Shown here: positions 16,911-25,694 of the stretch, piece by piece
How positions within the stretch are numbered: the first letter of the stretch is position 1
Layout of the letters: every line of letters starts with the position of its first letter
DNA from: Lutispora sp.
GTDB taxonomy: Bacteria > Bacillota > Clostridia > Lutisporales > Lutisporaceae
Assembly: GCA_028709965.1 (NCBI GenBank)
Contig: JAQUTA010000013.1
Coordinates: 1-34,839 of the forward strand
Direction: 5' to 3'
Length of the DNA: 34,839 bases
The notes under the pieces: model-generated
What the model was told of the DNA's origin: nothing
The model's input: only the letters and a program-made list of their open reading frames with translations
Database searches by the model: none
Program-made: the position numbers and the translations under genes

Positions 16911-17642
16911 CTATTTATATAGAGGGAAATTAATATTATTCATATTCAAGTTATAATTTAATGAATTTGTAAAGCCAAGCTGAATTATTGTTTCTAGAAA
17001 TTTAACACCTGTTGCCAAAGGTTCAATTACCACTATATTACAGCCTTTTGCTTTAAGCCTTTCTCTTAATTCATCTGCTATATAATACATGCCAGTACAT
17101 CCAAAACTTACTGCCTGAACTCTGTATTTCTCTTCATATCTCAAGCAGAGTTCTATTAGTTTTTTCATAAGAATGTCTTTATCTCCAAGTTCAAGTACTC
17201 CAAGCTCTACAGGTTCAATAGCAATTATTTTGTCCTTGAATCCTGAATGAGCTGCCTTTATTTCTTCACTTAAAATTCCATTTTTGTCTGTTGTTATTAT
17301 CCCAATTCTTTCTCCTAAAGATAAAGCTGTTAATAAGGATGGCAAATACCCTCCATAAACAGGTATCTTAACCAACTCGCGGATAGCAAATACCCCTGGA
17401 TCGTCAAAGCAATTAATAAATATTCCATCATACCCTTCTTGTTCAGCTTTGACAGCCTTTTTTATTATTTCTGTTGCATTAAAGATTCCATGAGTCTCAG
17501 ATTCAATTGATGGAAATCCATATTCTACGTTATCATAATCTATCATGGTTGTATCGCTTACATACCTTTTCAAATATACCTTCTGCTGCTCTTTCTTTTC
17601 ATTAGAAACTCCAGTTACAGCAGTTATCAATTTTATCCTCAT
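16911..17642 (-). CDS. Asp/Glu/hydantoin racemase family protein
   Basis: 243 residues from the ATG at 17642, preceded by GAGGTG; the open frame continues 27 codons upstream into the DUF917 gene but without a ribosome binding site. Two cysteines in the expected places, Cys78 (FINCFDDPGV) and Cys182 (SFGCTGM), form the usual proton-transfer pair of aspartate/glutamate/hydantoin racemases. These enzymes interconvert D and L forms without PLP. It lies 22 bases after DUF917 in the operon, fitting a stereo-inversion step in the breakdown of a D-amino-acid-containing or hydantoin-like compound. The substrate is not set by sequence. Confidence 0.88.
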   Translation of the reverse strand: MRIKLITAVTGVSNEKKEQQKVYLKRYVSDTTMIDYDNVEYGFPSIESETHGIFNATEIIKKAVKAEQEGYDGIFINCFDDPGVFAIRELVKIPVYGGYLPSLLTALSLGERIGIITTDKNGILSEEIKAAHSGFKDKIIAIEPVELGVLELGDKDILMKKLIELCLRYEEKYRVQAVSFGCTGMYYIADELRERLKAKGCNIVVIEPLATGVKFLETIIQLGFTNSLNYNLNMNNINFPLYK

Positions 17643-17664
17643 GCTTGTCACCTCGTATACATTT

Positions 17665-18762
17665 TTATACAAAAGGCTTCCAATCAATGTCATGTCCAAA
17701 ACTTTTAGGTCCGAAAACTTCAAGACCTCTTTCGGTAGTCCACTCTGTTGGAGCCGGTAATACTATTATAGAAACGTTTTTATCTTTTTCCCCATAAGGA
17801 TTTAATAGGGGCTCTTTATTGTCATCATCAAATATACATACCAAATCAGGAACAGTAGCAAAATATTCTCCGTTTTTCCATGTTATAATATTTTCATTTT
17901 GATACCATACCTTAAAGATATCTCCTGTGTATTCTTCCTTACCCTCTACCACAAGATTTCCAATTGTAAATCCTTTTACAGTGTCCCAATCATTAGATTT
18001 AACTATACCTCTAAACACTACAACGCCATTCCCTGTTTCTGCAACTTTCGATGCAATATCTTTTTGATTTTCTTTAGCCATTCTAAAAGCTTTGCCGATT
18101 TCTAAAGCTTGTGATATTGCTCCTCTAATAACTGAATTTCTAAGCACTTTTACAGTTTCAACATGGTCGACAACGGCAATATTATTTTGACTTACTACAG
18201 CCATAGCTCTTACCAATGCTTCTGCTCGATAATCGTTTACTACTTTTGTAATGATGGCAGACTCTCCAAATTTATTTACAACAGAAATAGGATATATATT
18301 CAATTCATTAAGAAAATATGTGGAATGCTGTAATTCAGGTACCGATCTTCCTGCTGGATCCGCATCAATTATATATTTGCCTGACATTGCTCCACAATAT
18401 AATGCTGTAGCCGTATTTCCTCCTCCAAGTTCAGTGGAAATTACTGCTTTAATTTCTTTTCCCAAATATTTTTCCATTTCTCTTAAAGCAACAACCTGGG
18501 GCACTTCATCGATAAGTGAAAGTCCTTCGTATTTCTTTTTTTCTTCTTCCGTAAGAGGCGAAATAGCTCCACAAGAATATGGCGTTGCAACTAAATCTTC
18601 ATCCTCTAGCTCATTAAAATCAACTAATACAAATTCCTTGTCTAACTTTAATGCAGCGTCAATTTTTTTTATTCCTTCAATAAGGCTTCCACCACCACCG
18701 GTGCCAAGTATGGCACATCCTACTAATATATCAACTAAATCCTGTCTATCTAATTTCTTCAT
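17665..18762 (-). CDS. DUF917 family protein (S-methyl-thiohydantoin desulfurase-like)
   Basis: 365 residues, the usual family length. The N-terminal VGCAILGTGGGGSLIEG, the STELGGGNTATAL stretch, and DADPAGRSVPELQHSTYF (about 133-150) are hallmarks of DUF917. More recent family naming ties it to S-methyl-thiohydantoin desulfurase, and members often occur with hydantoinase or racemase genes. It lies between the AroM-like and racemase genes, with GGAGG five bases before the ATG and only 15 bases after the AroM-like stop. A role in processing a cyclic imide or peptide-derived compound is inferred from context. Confidence 0.88.
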   Translation of the reverse strand: MKKLDRQDLVDILVGCAILGTGGGGSLIEGIKKIDAALKLDKEFVLVDFNELEDEDLVATPYSCGAISPLTEEEKKKYEGLSLIDEVPQVVALREMEKYLGKEIKAVISTELGGGNTATALYCGAMSGKYIIDADPAGRSVPELQHSTYFLNELNIYPISVVNKFGESAIITKVVNDYRAEALVRAMAVVSQNNIAVVDHVETVKVLRNSVIRGAISQALEIGKAFRMAKENQKDIASKVAETGNGVVVFRGIVKSNDWDTVKGFTIGNLVVEGKEEYTGDIFKVWYQNENIITWKNGEYFATVPDLVCIFDDDNKEPLLNPYGEKDKNVSIIVLPAPTEWTTERGLEVFGPKSFGHDIDWKPFV

Positions 18763-18777
18763 TTCGTCCTCCTTATG

Positions 18778-19437
18778 TCATCGAATTAAACTTTTTATCA
18801 TATTAGGCATAAATACCCTGGGTACAATAATGTTTTTACCCGAAGTTTCTTTAACAATTCTCCCCATCTCTTCAGTAAATCCCATGCAATCTGTCAATAT
18901 TAATTCTACATCTTCTTGTTTGAACTGCTGTGCGGTTGTTCTTAAATTCTCTATGTCTTTGTAGGGAGAAGCAGCTTTTATTACTGGATTAAAATTTCTG
19001 TATTGTTCCATAGAATCACATATTTGATCTTTTTCAGGAACTATTATTCCTACCTTGGATATTCCAAGGCCTCGCAATATGCCGTAAATAATATTTTCAG
19101 GTATTACAACAAGCCCTTTAGTTTTAACTCTTTCAAAATGTCCTGTGCAAAAGATAAGAATATTATTTACCCCAGAGTTTTCTAATTCCTTTATCTTTAA
19201 ATTTATAAGCTCCATAGCTTTGTCTGTTGAAACCATTATATTTTTATTGTCCTGAATTTTAGATACAATAAAGGATTCATTTTCTTCTGGCCATAAATTT
19301 TCCCGTATATATTCATAGGTATATCCATCAACAATTCCACTAACATTTACATTGATTTCATCTCCAAAAATTTCTATGACATCGCTTATTTTTTTGACAT
19401 CTCCCGATCCCATCATGACAATACCCAATTGCCTCAC
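18778..19437 (-). CDS. AroM family protein
   Basis: 219 residues. The N-terminus RQLGIVMMGSG, a central FCTGHF, and the VELILTDCMGF stretch near 178-189 match the AroM family, whose fold resembles Asp/Glu racemases but whose reaction is unknown. The start is GTG with GGGGGG about seven bases upstream. It lies between the transporter ATPase and DUF917. AroM, DUF917 and oligopeptide transporter genes are reported together in other bacteria, which supports a shared peptide-related pathway; this is from general knowledge, not a search. Confidence 0.85.
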   Translation of the reverse strand: MRQLGIVMMGSGDVKKISDVIEIFGDEINVNVSGIVDGYTYEYIRENLWPEENESFIVSKIQDNKNIMVSTDKAMELINLKIKELENSGVNNILIFCTGHFERVKTKGLVVIPENIIYGILRGLGISKVGIIVPEKDQICDSMEQYRNFNPVIKAASPYKDIENLRTTAQQFKQEDVELILTDCMGFTEEMGRIVKETSGKNIIVPRVFMPNMIKSLIR

Positions 19438-19451
19438 TTAAAATCCCCCCA

Positions 19452-21254
19452 TTATAAATTATGCTCTATGCCTAAATTTGAATAAAGCAAACATGACACA
19501 TAATGATTGTCTGACAAATAAGTCACATTTGGCTCTATGTTCTTGCAATCTTCTATGCAACTTGTACATCTCGTATGGAATCTGCATCCTGAAGGAGGGT
19601 TAATAGGACTGGGGATATTTCCTTCTAACGTTGTAAGATGCTCTATTCCAATCTTTTTTATATCAGGTATTGAGTTAAATAGTGCTTTAGTATAGGGATG
19701 TTTTGGACTTTTAAAAACTTCATTTGCAGGTCCAAACTCAACCACCTTGCCAAGATACATTACCGCTATTCTGCTTGCCATTTGATTGACAACTCCAAGA
19801 TCATGGGAAATAAGTATATTAGTAAGATCAAACTTAGTTTTCAGATGCTGAAGTAATTCTAATATCTGAGCCTGAGAGAATACATCTATGGAAGAAGTAG
19901 GTTCATCTAGTACAATAATTTTTGGTTGGGAAGCTAAAGATCTTGCTATTGCAATCCTTTGTCTTTCACCTCCGCTGAACTCATGGGGATATTTAAAGGC
20001 GGCATCCTTTTCTAATCCAACCATTTTTAATAGTTCATTTACTCTTTCCAGTTTTTCATTATTTTTAATTTTCTCATGCACATCTATTGGCTCTGAAATA
20101 ATATCCTTAACAAGTAGTCTGGGATTCAGTGACCAATAAGGATCCTGGAATACTATTTGAATATCTTTTCTTATTTTCCTTACATTTTCCTTGCTTTGTT
20201 CGTAAATATTTTTACCTTCAAAATATACGCTACCCTCTGTGGGTTCGAAAAGCTTTAATATAGTGTTGACTAATGTTGATTTTCCACACCCCGATTCGCC
20301 AACTATACCAAGAACCTCTCCCTTTTTTATATCAAAGCTCACTCCATCTACTGCTTTGAGTGTAAGACCTTTTTGTTTTTTAAGCGGATCATTAATCTTG
20401 AAATATTTTTTTAAATTTTGAACTTTTAATATAATGTCATCGTTAATATTATCTTTTTTTGCTTCTTTTTTAATATTGGCAGCCTCTATCAATAATTTTG
20501 AATATTCTTGCTGTGGATTCTTTACTAATTCTTCAGTAACTCCCTGCTCAATAATTTTGCCGCCATACAATATTCCAACTCTGTCACAAAAAGCTGACAC
20601 AAGGCTTAGATTGTTGGCAATAAAAAGTACTGTCATTTTATATTCTTTCTGCAATTCTTTAAGAAGCTTAAGCATGCTTGCTTGTATAGTTGCATCAAGG
20701 TTTCTAGTAGGTTCATCTGCTATCATAAGCTCTGCTCCGCATGATAATGCTAGTGCAATGATTATACGCTGTCTTTGTCCTCCACTCAGCTCATGAGGAT
20801 ATTTAGTCAGCACATTACCAGGGTCAGCTAATTTTACTGTTTCAAGAGTTTTTACAGCTTCTTTAATAGCTTCTTTTTCACTTATCTTTCTATTTTTTCT
20901 TATAACTTCGACCATCTGCTCTTTAACAGTAAAAACCGGATTTAATGTTGACATTGGATCTTGAAAAATCATAGCTATTTTTTTACCCCTGACCTCTTTC
21001 TGTAGGTAATTAAAGCCCTTCTCCAGTAAATTTACACCATCTAAAACTATTTCTCCGCTTTCTATTTCTCCAGGAGGACACTGTAAAAGTTTTAATATAG
21101 TAAGTGCAAGAACAGTCTTTCCTTGACCGCTTTCTCCTACAATTCCATAGGTAGTGCCCTTTTCTATGCTTATATTATCAATATCTAATACACGTTTTTT
21201 ACCATCAAAGGCATTATGGTTTACTTTAAGATTTTTAATTTCAAAAAAAGCCAT
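19452..21254 (-). CDS. Dipeptide/oligopeptide ABC transporter, fused DppD-DppF double ATPase
   Basis: 600 residues carrying two nucleotide-binding domains in one chain. The first (about 1-260) has Walker A GESGQGKT at 40-47 and signature LSGGQRQR. The second (about 275-600) has GESGCGKST and FSGGERQRIAIARSL, and ends with the oligopeptide-family Cys-rich motif GCRFHTRCTSCIEDC. The first Walker A has Gln where the usual Ser/Cys-Gly-Ser is found, a tolerated variant. Most dpp/opp loci have separate D and F genes; the fusion fixes their 1:1 ratio. AGGAGG lies upstream, and the gene follows the dppC-like gene by 15 bases. Confidence 0.92.
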   Translation of the reverse strand: MAFFEIKNLKVNHNAFDGKKRVLDIDNISIEKGTTYGIVGESGQGKTVLALTILKLLQCPPGEIESGEIVLDGVNLLEKGFNYLQKEVRGKKIAMIFQDPMSTLNPVFTVKEQMVEVIRKNRKISEKEAIKEAVKTLETVKLADPGNVLTKYPHELSGGQRQRIIIALALSCGAELMIADEPTRNLDATIQASMLKLLKELQKEYKMTVLFIANNLSLVSAFCDRVGILYGGKIIEQGVTEELVKNPQQEYSKLLIEAANIKKEAKKDNINDDIILKVQNLKKYFKINDPLKKQKGLTLKAVDGVSFDIKKGEVLGIVGESGCGKSTLVNTILKLFEPTEGSVYFEGKNIYEQSKENVRKIRKDIQIVFQDPYWSLNPRLLVKDIISEPIDVHEKIKNNEKLERVNELLKMVGLEKDAAFKYPHEFSGGERQRIAIARSLASQPKIIVLDEPTSSIDVFSQAQILELLQHLKTKFDLTNILISHDLGVVNQMASRIAVMYLGKVVEFGPANEVFKSPKHPYTKALFNSIPDIKKIGIEHLTTLEGNIPSPINPPSGCRFHTRCTSCIEDCKNIEPNVTYLSDNHYVSCLLYSNLGIEHNL

Positions 21255-21269
21255 TTCAGTTCCTCCTTT

Positions 21270-22160
21270 CTACTTCTTTCTCGTTTTAGGATCTAATATT
21301 TCACGTACACCATCACCAAGTAAGTTAAATGCAAGCACTGTAACAAATATGGCTAAACCAGGAAATATACTATACCACCAAACATCAGGAAAGTACTTCC
21401 TGCTGATGCTAATCATTAGCCCCCATTCAGGCGTAGGAGGTTGTGCTCCAAGACCTAAGAAGCTTAAAGATGCAATAGTGAGTATAACACCTCCCATATC
21501 CATAGAAGCTTGCACTATTACCGGAGATATAGTATTAGGTATAATATGCTTTAGAATAATCTTATAATCCGGTGTTCCTATTGTTTGAGCTGCTTGAATA
21601 AACTTTCTCTCCTTAAGGGAAATAGCTTGACCCCTTACAAGCCTTGTATACCAAGGCCACCATGACACTGCTATAGCTATAATAGCATTATTTAAACTTG
21701 GTCCCAGTAATGATACCAGTACTATAGCCAAAAGAAGGGGCGGAAAACTTAAAAACATGTCCGTTATCCTCATTATTACTTCATCTATTACCCCTCCTCT
21801 AAACCCTGCTATTGCACCAAGGGGTATCCCAATAAGAACTGCAAGACCAACGGCAAGTATACCGGTGGAAATAGATACTCTCGTTCCATAAAGAACACGG
21901 CTAAATATATCTCTTCCCAACTCATCGGTTCCGAAGAAATGCTTCCCCGAAGGCGGCATAAATTTATTTTGAATATTGGCTTCATCTGATATATGCTCTG
22001 GATAAGGAATTATATAAGGTGAAAGTATAGCAATCAGTACAATGGCCAAGATTAGATACAGCGCTATTGCTGTTAACTTGTTTCTCCTTAGTAGATATAT
22101 AGATTCCTTGAATACTTTTATCTTTGGTTTGATTGTCTCTTTTATTACACTGTAATTCAT
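21270..22160 (-). CDS. Dipeptide/oligopeptide ABC transporter permease DppC-like
   Basis: 296 residues. A cytoplasmic N-terminus leads into one span (about 31-52), the family motif FFGTDELGRDIFSRVLYGTR (about 74-93), and five further spans. An EAA-type loop (SFLGLGAQPPTPEWG) lies near 234-248. It is one of the two permeases of the importer. AGGTGA lies upstream of the ATG, 12 bases after the DppB-like gene. Confidence 0.93.
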   Translation of the reverse strand: MNYSVIKETIKPKIKVFKESIYLLRRNKLTAIALYLILAIVLIAILSPYIIPYPEHISDEANIQNKFMPPSGKHFFGTDELGRDIFSRVLYGTRVSISTGILAVGLAVLIGIPLGAIAGFRGGVIDEVIMRITDMFLSFPPLLLAIVLVSLLGPSLNNAIIAIAVSWWPWYTRLVRGQAISLKERKFIQAAQTIGTPDYKIILKHIIPNTISPVIVQASMDMGGVILTIASLSFLGLGAQPPTPEWGLMISISRKYFPDVWWYSIFPGLAIFVTVLAFNLLGDGVREILDPKTRKK

Positions 22161-22172
22161 ATGCTCACCTCT

Positions 22173-23183
22173 CTATAACCTTATTCTCGGATCTAATGCT
22201 ATGATTAAATCTGCTATAAGATTAAGTATTACATAACATGTAGCAGAGAATATAGTTACTCCTATTATTGCAGGATAGTCTAGCGTTGTTACAGCTGTAG
22301 CAACATAATTCCCAAGTCCCGGCCAACTGAATATAGTTTCTATTAAAAATGTATTTACCAAAGTATACCCAAGAGATAATGTAAGAACAGTGGCTGTAGG
22401 TCCTAAAGTATTTTTAAGTGCATATTTCCATAATACTTTGGTTTCCGAAACTCCATATGACCTTATTGATGCTATATAATCTTCATTCAAAACCTCTAAT
22501 AATGCAGATCTAGTCATTCTGGCAACAAGACCTATAGGGTATAAGGCTATAGTAATGCCAGGCAATATTATGTGAATAAACGCATCTTTAAATATCATGA
22601 AATTACTGGTAATAAGACTATCTAGCAGAAGCATTCCTGTAATATCTGGAACATTGTAAAATATTGTTGTTTCTAGGCTTAATCTCCCTCCAAGAGGAAG
22701 CAACCCTAACTTTTTATAAAAAACAAGCTGTAAAAACAAAGCAACCCAAAATGCAGGCAGTGATACAGAGCCTATTGAAAAAAATCTGCTTACATGATCA
22801 AGCATTTTATCCTTTTGCTTAGCGGAATATATCCCCAAAGGAATACCAATTATTACAGCAAGCAAAAACCCAAATATAACAATTTCAAGTGTTGCCGGAA
22901 TATAAGCAGCCAACTCCTGAGTGATAGGCTGTTTAGTTCTCAAAGATCTGCCAAGATTTCCTTTTAATAAGTCTCTTATATAATTTGCATATTGCACCGG
23001 CATTGGCTTATCTAGTCCAAGCTCTTTTTCCGCCATAGCAATCTGCTCAGGGGTGGCCTTAGGGCCAACCCACTTCGCAGCTGGATCTGAGGGAATTACT
23101 CTTGCCATTATGAAAGTAATTGTGATTACTCCCAAAAGGACTATAATGCCAGTAATTATTCGTTTGAAAATATATTTTTTCAT
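22173..23183 (-). CDS. Dipeptide/oligopeptide ABC transporter permease DppB-like
   Basis: 336 residues, six hydrophobic spans. The family N-terminus YIFKRIITGIIVLLGVITI, the RVIPSDPAAKWVGPKATPEQ stretch, and the coupling loop RSYGVSETKVLWKYALKNT are present. It is placed right after the binding protein, as usual. GGGGGAA precedes the ATG. Confidence 0.93.
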   Translation of the reverse strand: MKKYIFKRIITGIIVLLGVITITFIMARVIPSDPAAKWVGPKATPEQIAMAEKELGLDKPMPVQYANYIRDLLKGNLGRSLRTKQPITQELAAYIPATLEIVIFGFLLAVIIGIPLGIYSAKQKDKMLDHVSRFFSIGSVSLPAFWVALFLQLVFYKKLGLLPLGGRLSLETTIFYNVPDITGMLLLDSLITSNFMIFKDAFIHIILPGITIALYPIGLVARMTRSALLEVLNEDYIASIRSYGVSETKVLWKYALKNTLGPTATVLTLSLGYTLVNTFLIETIFSWPGLGNYVATAVTTLDYPAIIGVTIFSATCYVILNLIADLIIALDPRIRL

Positions 23184-23217
23184 TGTAATTTCCCCCTAAA
23201 GGTAAATGTATACCATA

Positions 23218-24795
23218 TTATTTATATAGATCAAAATATCTAACTACAGTAGGATATGCAGGATTTGTGGTAAATCCTTTGAGATCTTTACTAATTCCAT
23301 AAGTGGCTGATTTATCATACATATGAATAAAATATGCTTCGTCAATGATCTCTTTTTGCATATCAATCATTATCTGCTCTGCTTTGTCTCTATCAGTAAC
23401 TGTTAGCATAGAAGCTTCATGCATTTTTGCATCAAGATCAGTATTTTTAATGTATGACAAGTTAAAGAATATTTTATCCTCTGAACGAACTAATCCTTCA
23501 AACCAGCTTATAGGGCTTGGATAATCCGGCCACCATATGAATAAGAATATATCTTGTCTATCCTTAGGATTAGGATTCTTTGCTTTTTCCCACTGTGCAT
23601 CCCAAGACATTTCCCTTATTTCAAGATTAATTCCAAGTTTTTTAAGATTAATTTGAAATAGTTGTGCAAAGTTTCTATATTCATCATAGCCTGAGCTTAT
23701 TGTCATCTCGATAGTTAATCCATCTGTTTTAACTCCTGACTTATCAAGATATTCTTTAGCCTTATCTAAGTCAAAGTTATATTGCATCAAATCTTCACTA
23801 TGTCCCCACAATCCACCCGGAATAAGTCCGTGAGATTGTACACCTTGTCCTTCGAGAACATTGTTTACTGTTTCTTCATAAGGGAATGCATAACTTAGGG
23901 CTCTCCTAAAGTCAACATTATCTAATGGATATTTCTCTGTATTTAAGCATCCAACCACTGTGTCATATAAAGGTCTTTGAACAATTTGTACTTTGTCAGA
24001 TTTTTTCATTGCTTCTATATCCGTTGTAGAAAAATTAACTGAAATCTGTGCTTCTTCTTTTTCCAACAATTGTCTTCTTGCACTGCTTTCTGGAACTTTT
24101 TTCATAATAATGCTAGTGTATTGATTCTCTTTCCAAGGTCTCCAGTAATCATCAAACTTTTCTAATACTACTTCTTCTCCTGCAACAGCTTTTTGAATTT
24201 TATATGGACCTGTACCCGCACCGTTGCCTTGGTTAAACCAGTCACTGTCTTTCTCTGCAGCATCTGGAGATATTATAAATGCTGCATAAGCTGCAGATGC
24301 TATCAAGTCAATGGGTGCTGGATATTTCAAATTAAACTTAACTTCGTATTTATCAATTAATTCAATGCTTTCAACGCTATCCCAAATAAAGGATGCGCCA
24401 AGACCTAACTCCATAGTCCTATCTATAGATTTTTTTACTGCTTCTGCATTTAAGTCCGTCCCATCATGGAACTTTACTCCTTCTTTAATCTTAAAAGTCC
24501 ATGACTTTCCATCCTCACTTGCAGACCAGCTTTCTGCAAGCATAGGGTCAATTTTACCTGTTTCATAATTGTAATAGGTAAGCATTTCGTAAGTATTATG
24601 CAATACCATTACGCCGTTTGAATTTTCTACGCTTGGATCTAAGTTAATATAGGGTGTATTTCCATTAGCTTGGAATAATAAGTTTTTTGCTCCTTCTCCT
24701 CCACCCTTAGTTGTCCCTCCCCCTGAACAACCAGCTATCAATGAAACTACCAAAACAATGACCAACAACAAACTAATTAGTCTTTTGTTTTTCAT
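23218..24795 (-). CDS. Dipeptide/oligopeptide ABC transporter substrate-binding lipoprotein (SBP family 5)
   Basis: 525 residues. The signal peptide ends at AGC (Cys23), followed by a Gly-rich linker. The mature part has the family 5 signature YEMLTYYNYETGKIDPMLAE and SWTFKIKEGVKFHDGTDLNA, and the late DDYWRPWKENQYTSI region. Family 5 proteins bind di- to oligopeptides, nickel chelates, opines or glutathione-like compounds; the ligand is not predictable by eye. It is the first gene of the operon, with AAGGAGGAGG before the ATG, a candidate promoter about 70-100 bases upstream, and a palindrome in its leader. Confidence 0.93.
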   Translation of the reverse strand: MKNKRLISLLLVIVLVVSLIAGCSGGGTTKGGGEGAKNLLFQANGNTPYINLDPSVENSNGVMVLHNTYEMLTYYNYETGKIDPMLAESWSASEDGKSWTFKIKEGVKFHDGTDLNAEAVKKSIDRTMELGLGASFIWDSVESIELIDKYEVKFNLKYPAPIDLIASAAYAAFIISPDAAEKDSDWFNQGNGAGTGPYKIQKAVAGEEVVLEKFDDYWRPWKENQYTSIIMKKVPESSARRQLLEKEEAQISVNFSTTDIEAMKKSDKVQIVQRPLYDTVVGCLNTEKYPLDNVDFRRALSYAFPYEETVNNVLEGQGVQSHGLIPGGLWGHSEDLMQYNFDLDKAKEYLDKSGVKTDGLTIEMTISSGYDEYRNFAQLFQINLKKLGINLEIREMSWDAQWEKAKNPNPKDRQDIFLFIWWPDYPSPISWFEGLVRSEDKIFFNLSYIKNTDLDAKMHEASMLTVTDRDKAEQIMIDMQKEIIDEAYFIHMYDKSATYGISKDLKGFTTNPAYPTVVRYFDLYK

Positions 24796-24827
24796 TTTTT
24801 CCTCCTCCTTTTATCCTTTTTATTTAA

Positions 24828-24850
24828 TTAAAACCGGAAATCGGTTTTAA
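24828..24850. promoter_or_regulatory. Candidate operator palindrome in the dpp leader
   Basis: TTAAAACCG (24828-24836) and its exact complement CGGTTTTAA (24842-24850) surround GAAAT. It lies about 15 bases downstream of the likely transcription start. A partial copy (ACCGATTCCCGTTTAA, plus strand) occurs at 24949-24964 upstream of the promoter. The pair could be sites for the PucR-family regulator or another factor; a short RNA hairpin is the alternative. Confidence 0.5.
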
Positions 24851-24864
24851 CTTGCTTAGTTATT

Positions 24865-24893
24865 CTATAACATGTTTATTGAAATTTTTTCAA
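24865..24893 (-). promoter_or_regulatory. Candidate promoter of the dpp operon
   Basis: On the minus strand TTGAAA (24888-24893) and TTATAG (24865-24870) are separated by 17 bases; TATAGA one base further on is an alternative -10. The -10 match is moderate, which fits a promoter needing an activator. Confidence 0.4.
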
Positions 24894-25169
24894 AATAGTA
24901 TAAAATCTGCTTGTATTTTAATGCATCCATAATTTTCATATTTTTCCTACCGATTCCCGTTTAATGCAACCTTTTAAACCTATTAGAATAATATTATCAT
25001 AAATAGCAATAAATAATAATGATTAATTTTTGTATATTTAATAATATTGCAGAACTATTTTTGTAATATTTACAATGTATTTATATTGTATACTTCCTTT
25101 TTTGTAATTTTTTATCTAAATCATCTTGTCTTACGTTTATATAATATAATGGAAAATGACTTAATACAT

Positions 25170-25207
25170 AAATAAATGGCATGGATATAAATCCATGCCA
25201 TTTATTT
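25170..25207 (-). terminator. Terminator of the ferredoxin-glutaredoxin pair
   Basis: Perfect 17-bp arms (25170-25186 and 25191-25207) surround a 4-base loop, beginning 28 bases past the glutaredoxin stop. The minus-strand tail is A/T-rich but mixed. It separates the copper/thiol region from the dpp operon. Confidence 0.85.
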
Positions 25208-25234
25208 GTAGTCATAAGCTTTTCTATTTATCAT

Positions 25235-25468
25235 TTAAGATGTTCTTAAAAGCCTATCTATTTTGGGTTGATCAAACCCAATTACCATATTTCCATTAAT
25301 ATCTACTACAGGCACACCGCTCTGCCCTGATTTTCTGATCATTTCCATTGCACCCAGCCTATCAGCTGCTACATTGACGTCTTTGAATCTTACTTCTTTG
25401 TATTCTAAATAATCCTTTACTTTATGACACCACGGACATGTAGGAGTAGAATATACTGTAACTTTCAT
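25235..25468 (-). CDS. Glutaredoxin/NrdH-like thiol-disulfide protein
   Basis: 77 residues, the length of minimal glutaredoxins. The active site CPWC is at Cys11-Cys14 (YSTPTCPWCHKVK), the cis-Pro region SGVPVVDING near 49-58, and a GFDQPKIDRLL C-terminus; all are typical of the NrdH/glutaredoxin-like group in Clostridia. It lies 40 bases after the ferredoxin stop, with GGAGGTGA upstream of the ATG. Clostridia usually lack glutathione, so it is probably reduced by a thioredoxin-reductase-type partner. A CsoR-like operator at the shared promoter suggests a role in copper or thiol stress. Confidence 0.9.
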   Translation of the reverse strand: MKVTVYSTPTCPWCHKVKDYLEYKEVRFKDVNVAADRLGAMEMIRKSGQSGVPVVDINGNMVIGFDQPKIDRLLRTS

Positions 25469-25508
25469 TAAATCACCTCCTCAGAATATATTAGCAGTAT
25501 TATTTGTG

Positions 25509-25694
25509 TTAATTGTTTACTCTAATTGCTCCCATAGGACAAAAAGCTGCACACTTTTTGCAATTAATGCATTTATCCATATCAACCTCTGGAGCTTTAA
25601 AACCACTTTGCTTCAGTGCGCCCACAGGACATACCCTTACAGAAGGACAGGGATGATTTTGCGGACATCTTGATTCATTAATAATAACACTCAT
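25509..25694 (-). CDS. Small 4Fe-4S ferredoxin-like protein
   Basis: 61 residues from the ATG at 25694, eight bases after GGGGGT; a frame extension of eleven codons upstream covers the promoter and operator and is rejected. Cysteines lie at 10, 16, 22, 42, 45, 48 and 52. The second half has the full CxxCxxCxxxCP pattern, the first half only a widely spaced C-x5-C-x5-CP. One [4Fe-4S] cluster is expected, with a second uncertain. It is probably a small electron carrier. It is paired with glutaredoxin in one transcript and preceded by a palindrome resembling a CsoR operator and an 18-bp inverted repeat. Confidence 0.85.
   Translation of the reverse strand: MSVIINESRCPQNHPCPSVRVCPVGALKQSGFKAPEVDMDKCINCKKCAAFCPMGAIRVNN

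Larger units (their letters stand above)
24796..25234. other. 439-base gene-free regulatory stretch upstream of the dpp operon
   Basis: No coding region is seen on either strand. From the operon side it holds the ribosome binding site, a 9-bp palindrome, a candidate promoter, and a similar motif at 24949-24964. A cluster of short TTGTAA/TTACAA and TACAAT/ATTGTA inverted repeats lies at about 25061-25090, and the glutaredoxin terminator near the far end. Confidence 0.6.

Noticed and set aside
19452-21254. Assembly or frameshift artefact joining dppD and dppF
   Set aside because: The reading frame is continuous with a plausible linker between two complete ATPase domains; natural fusions of this kind are known.
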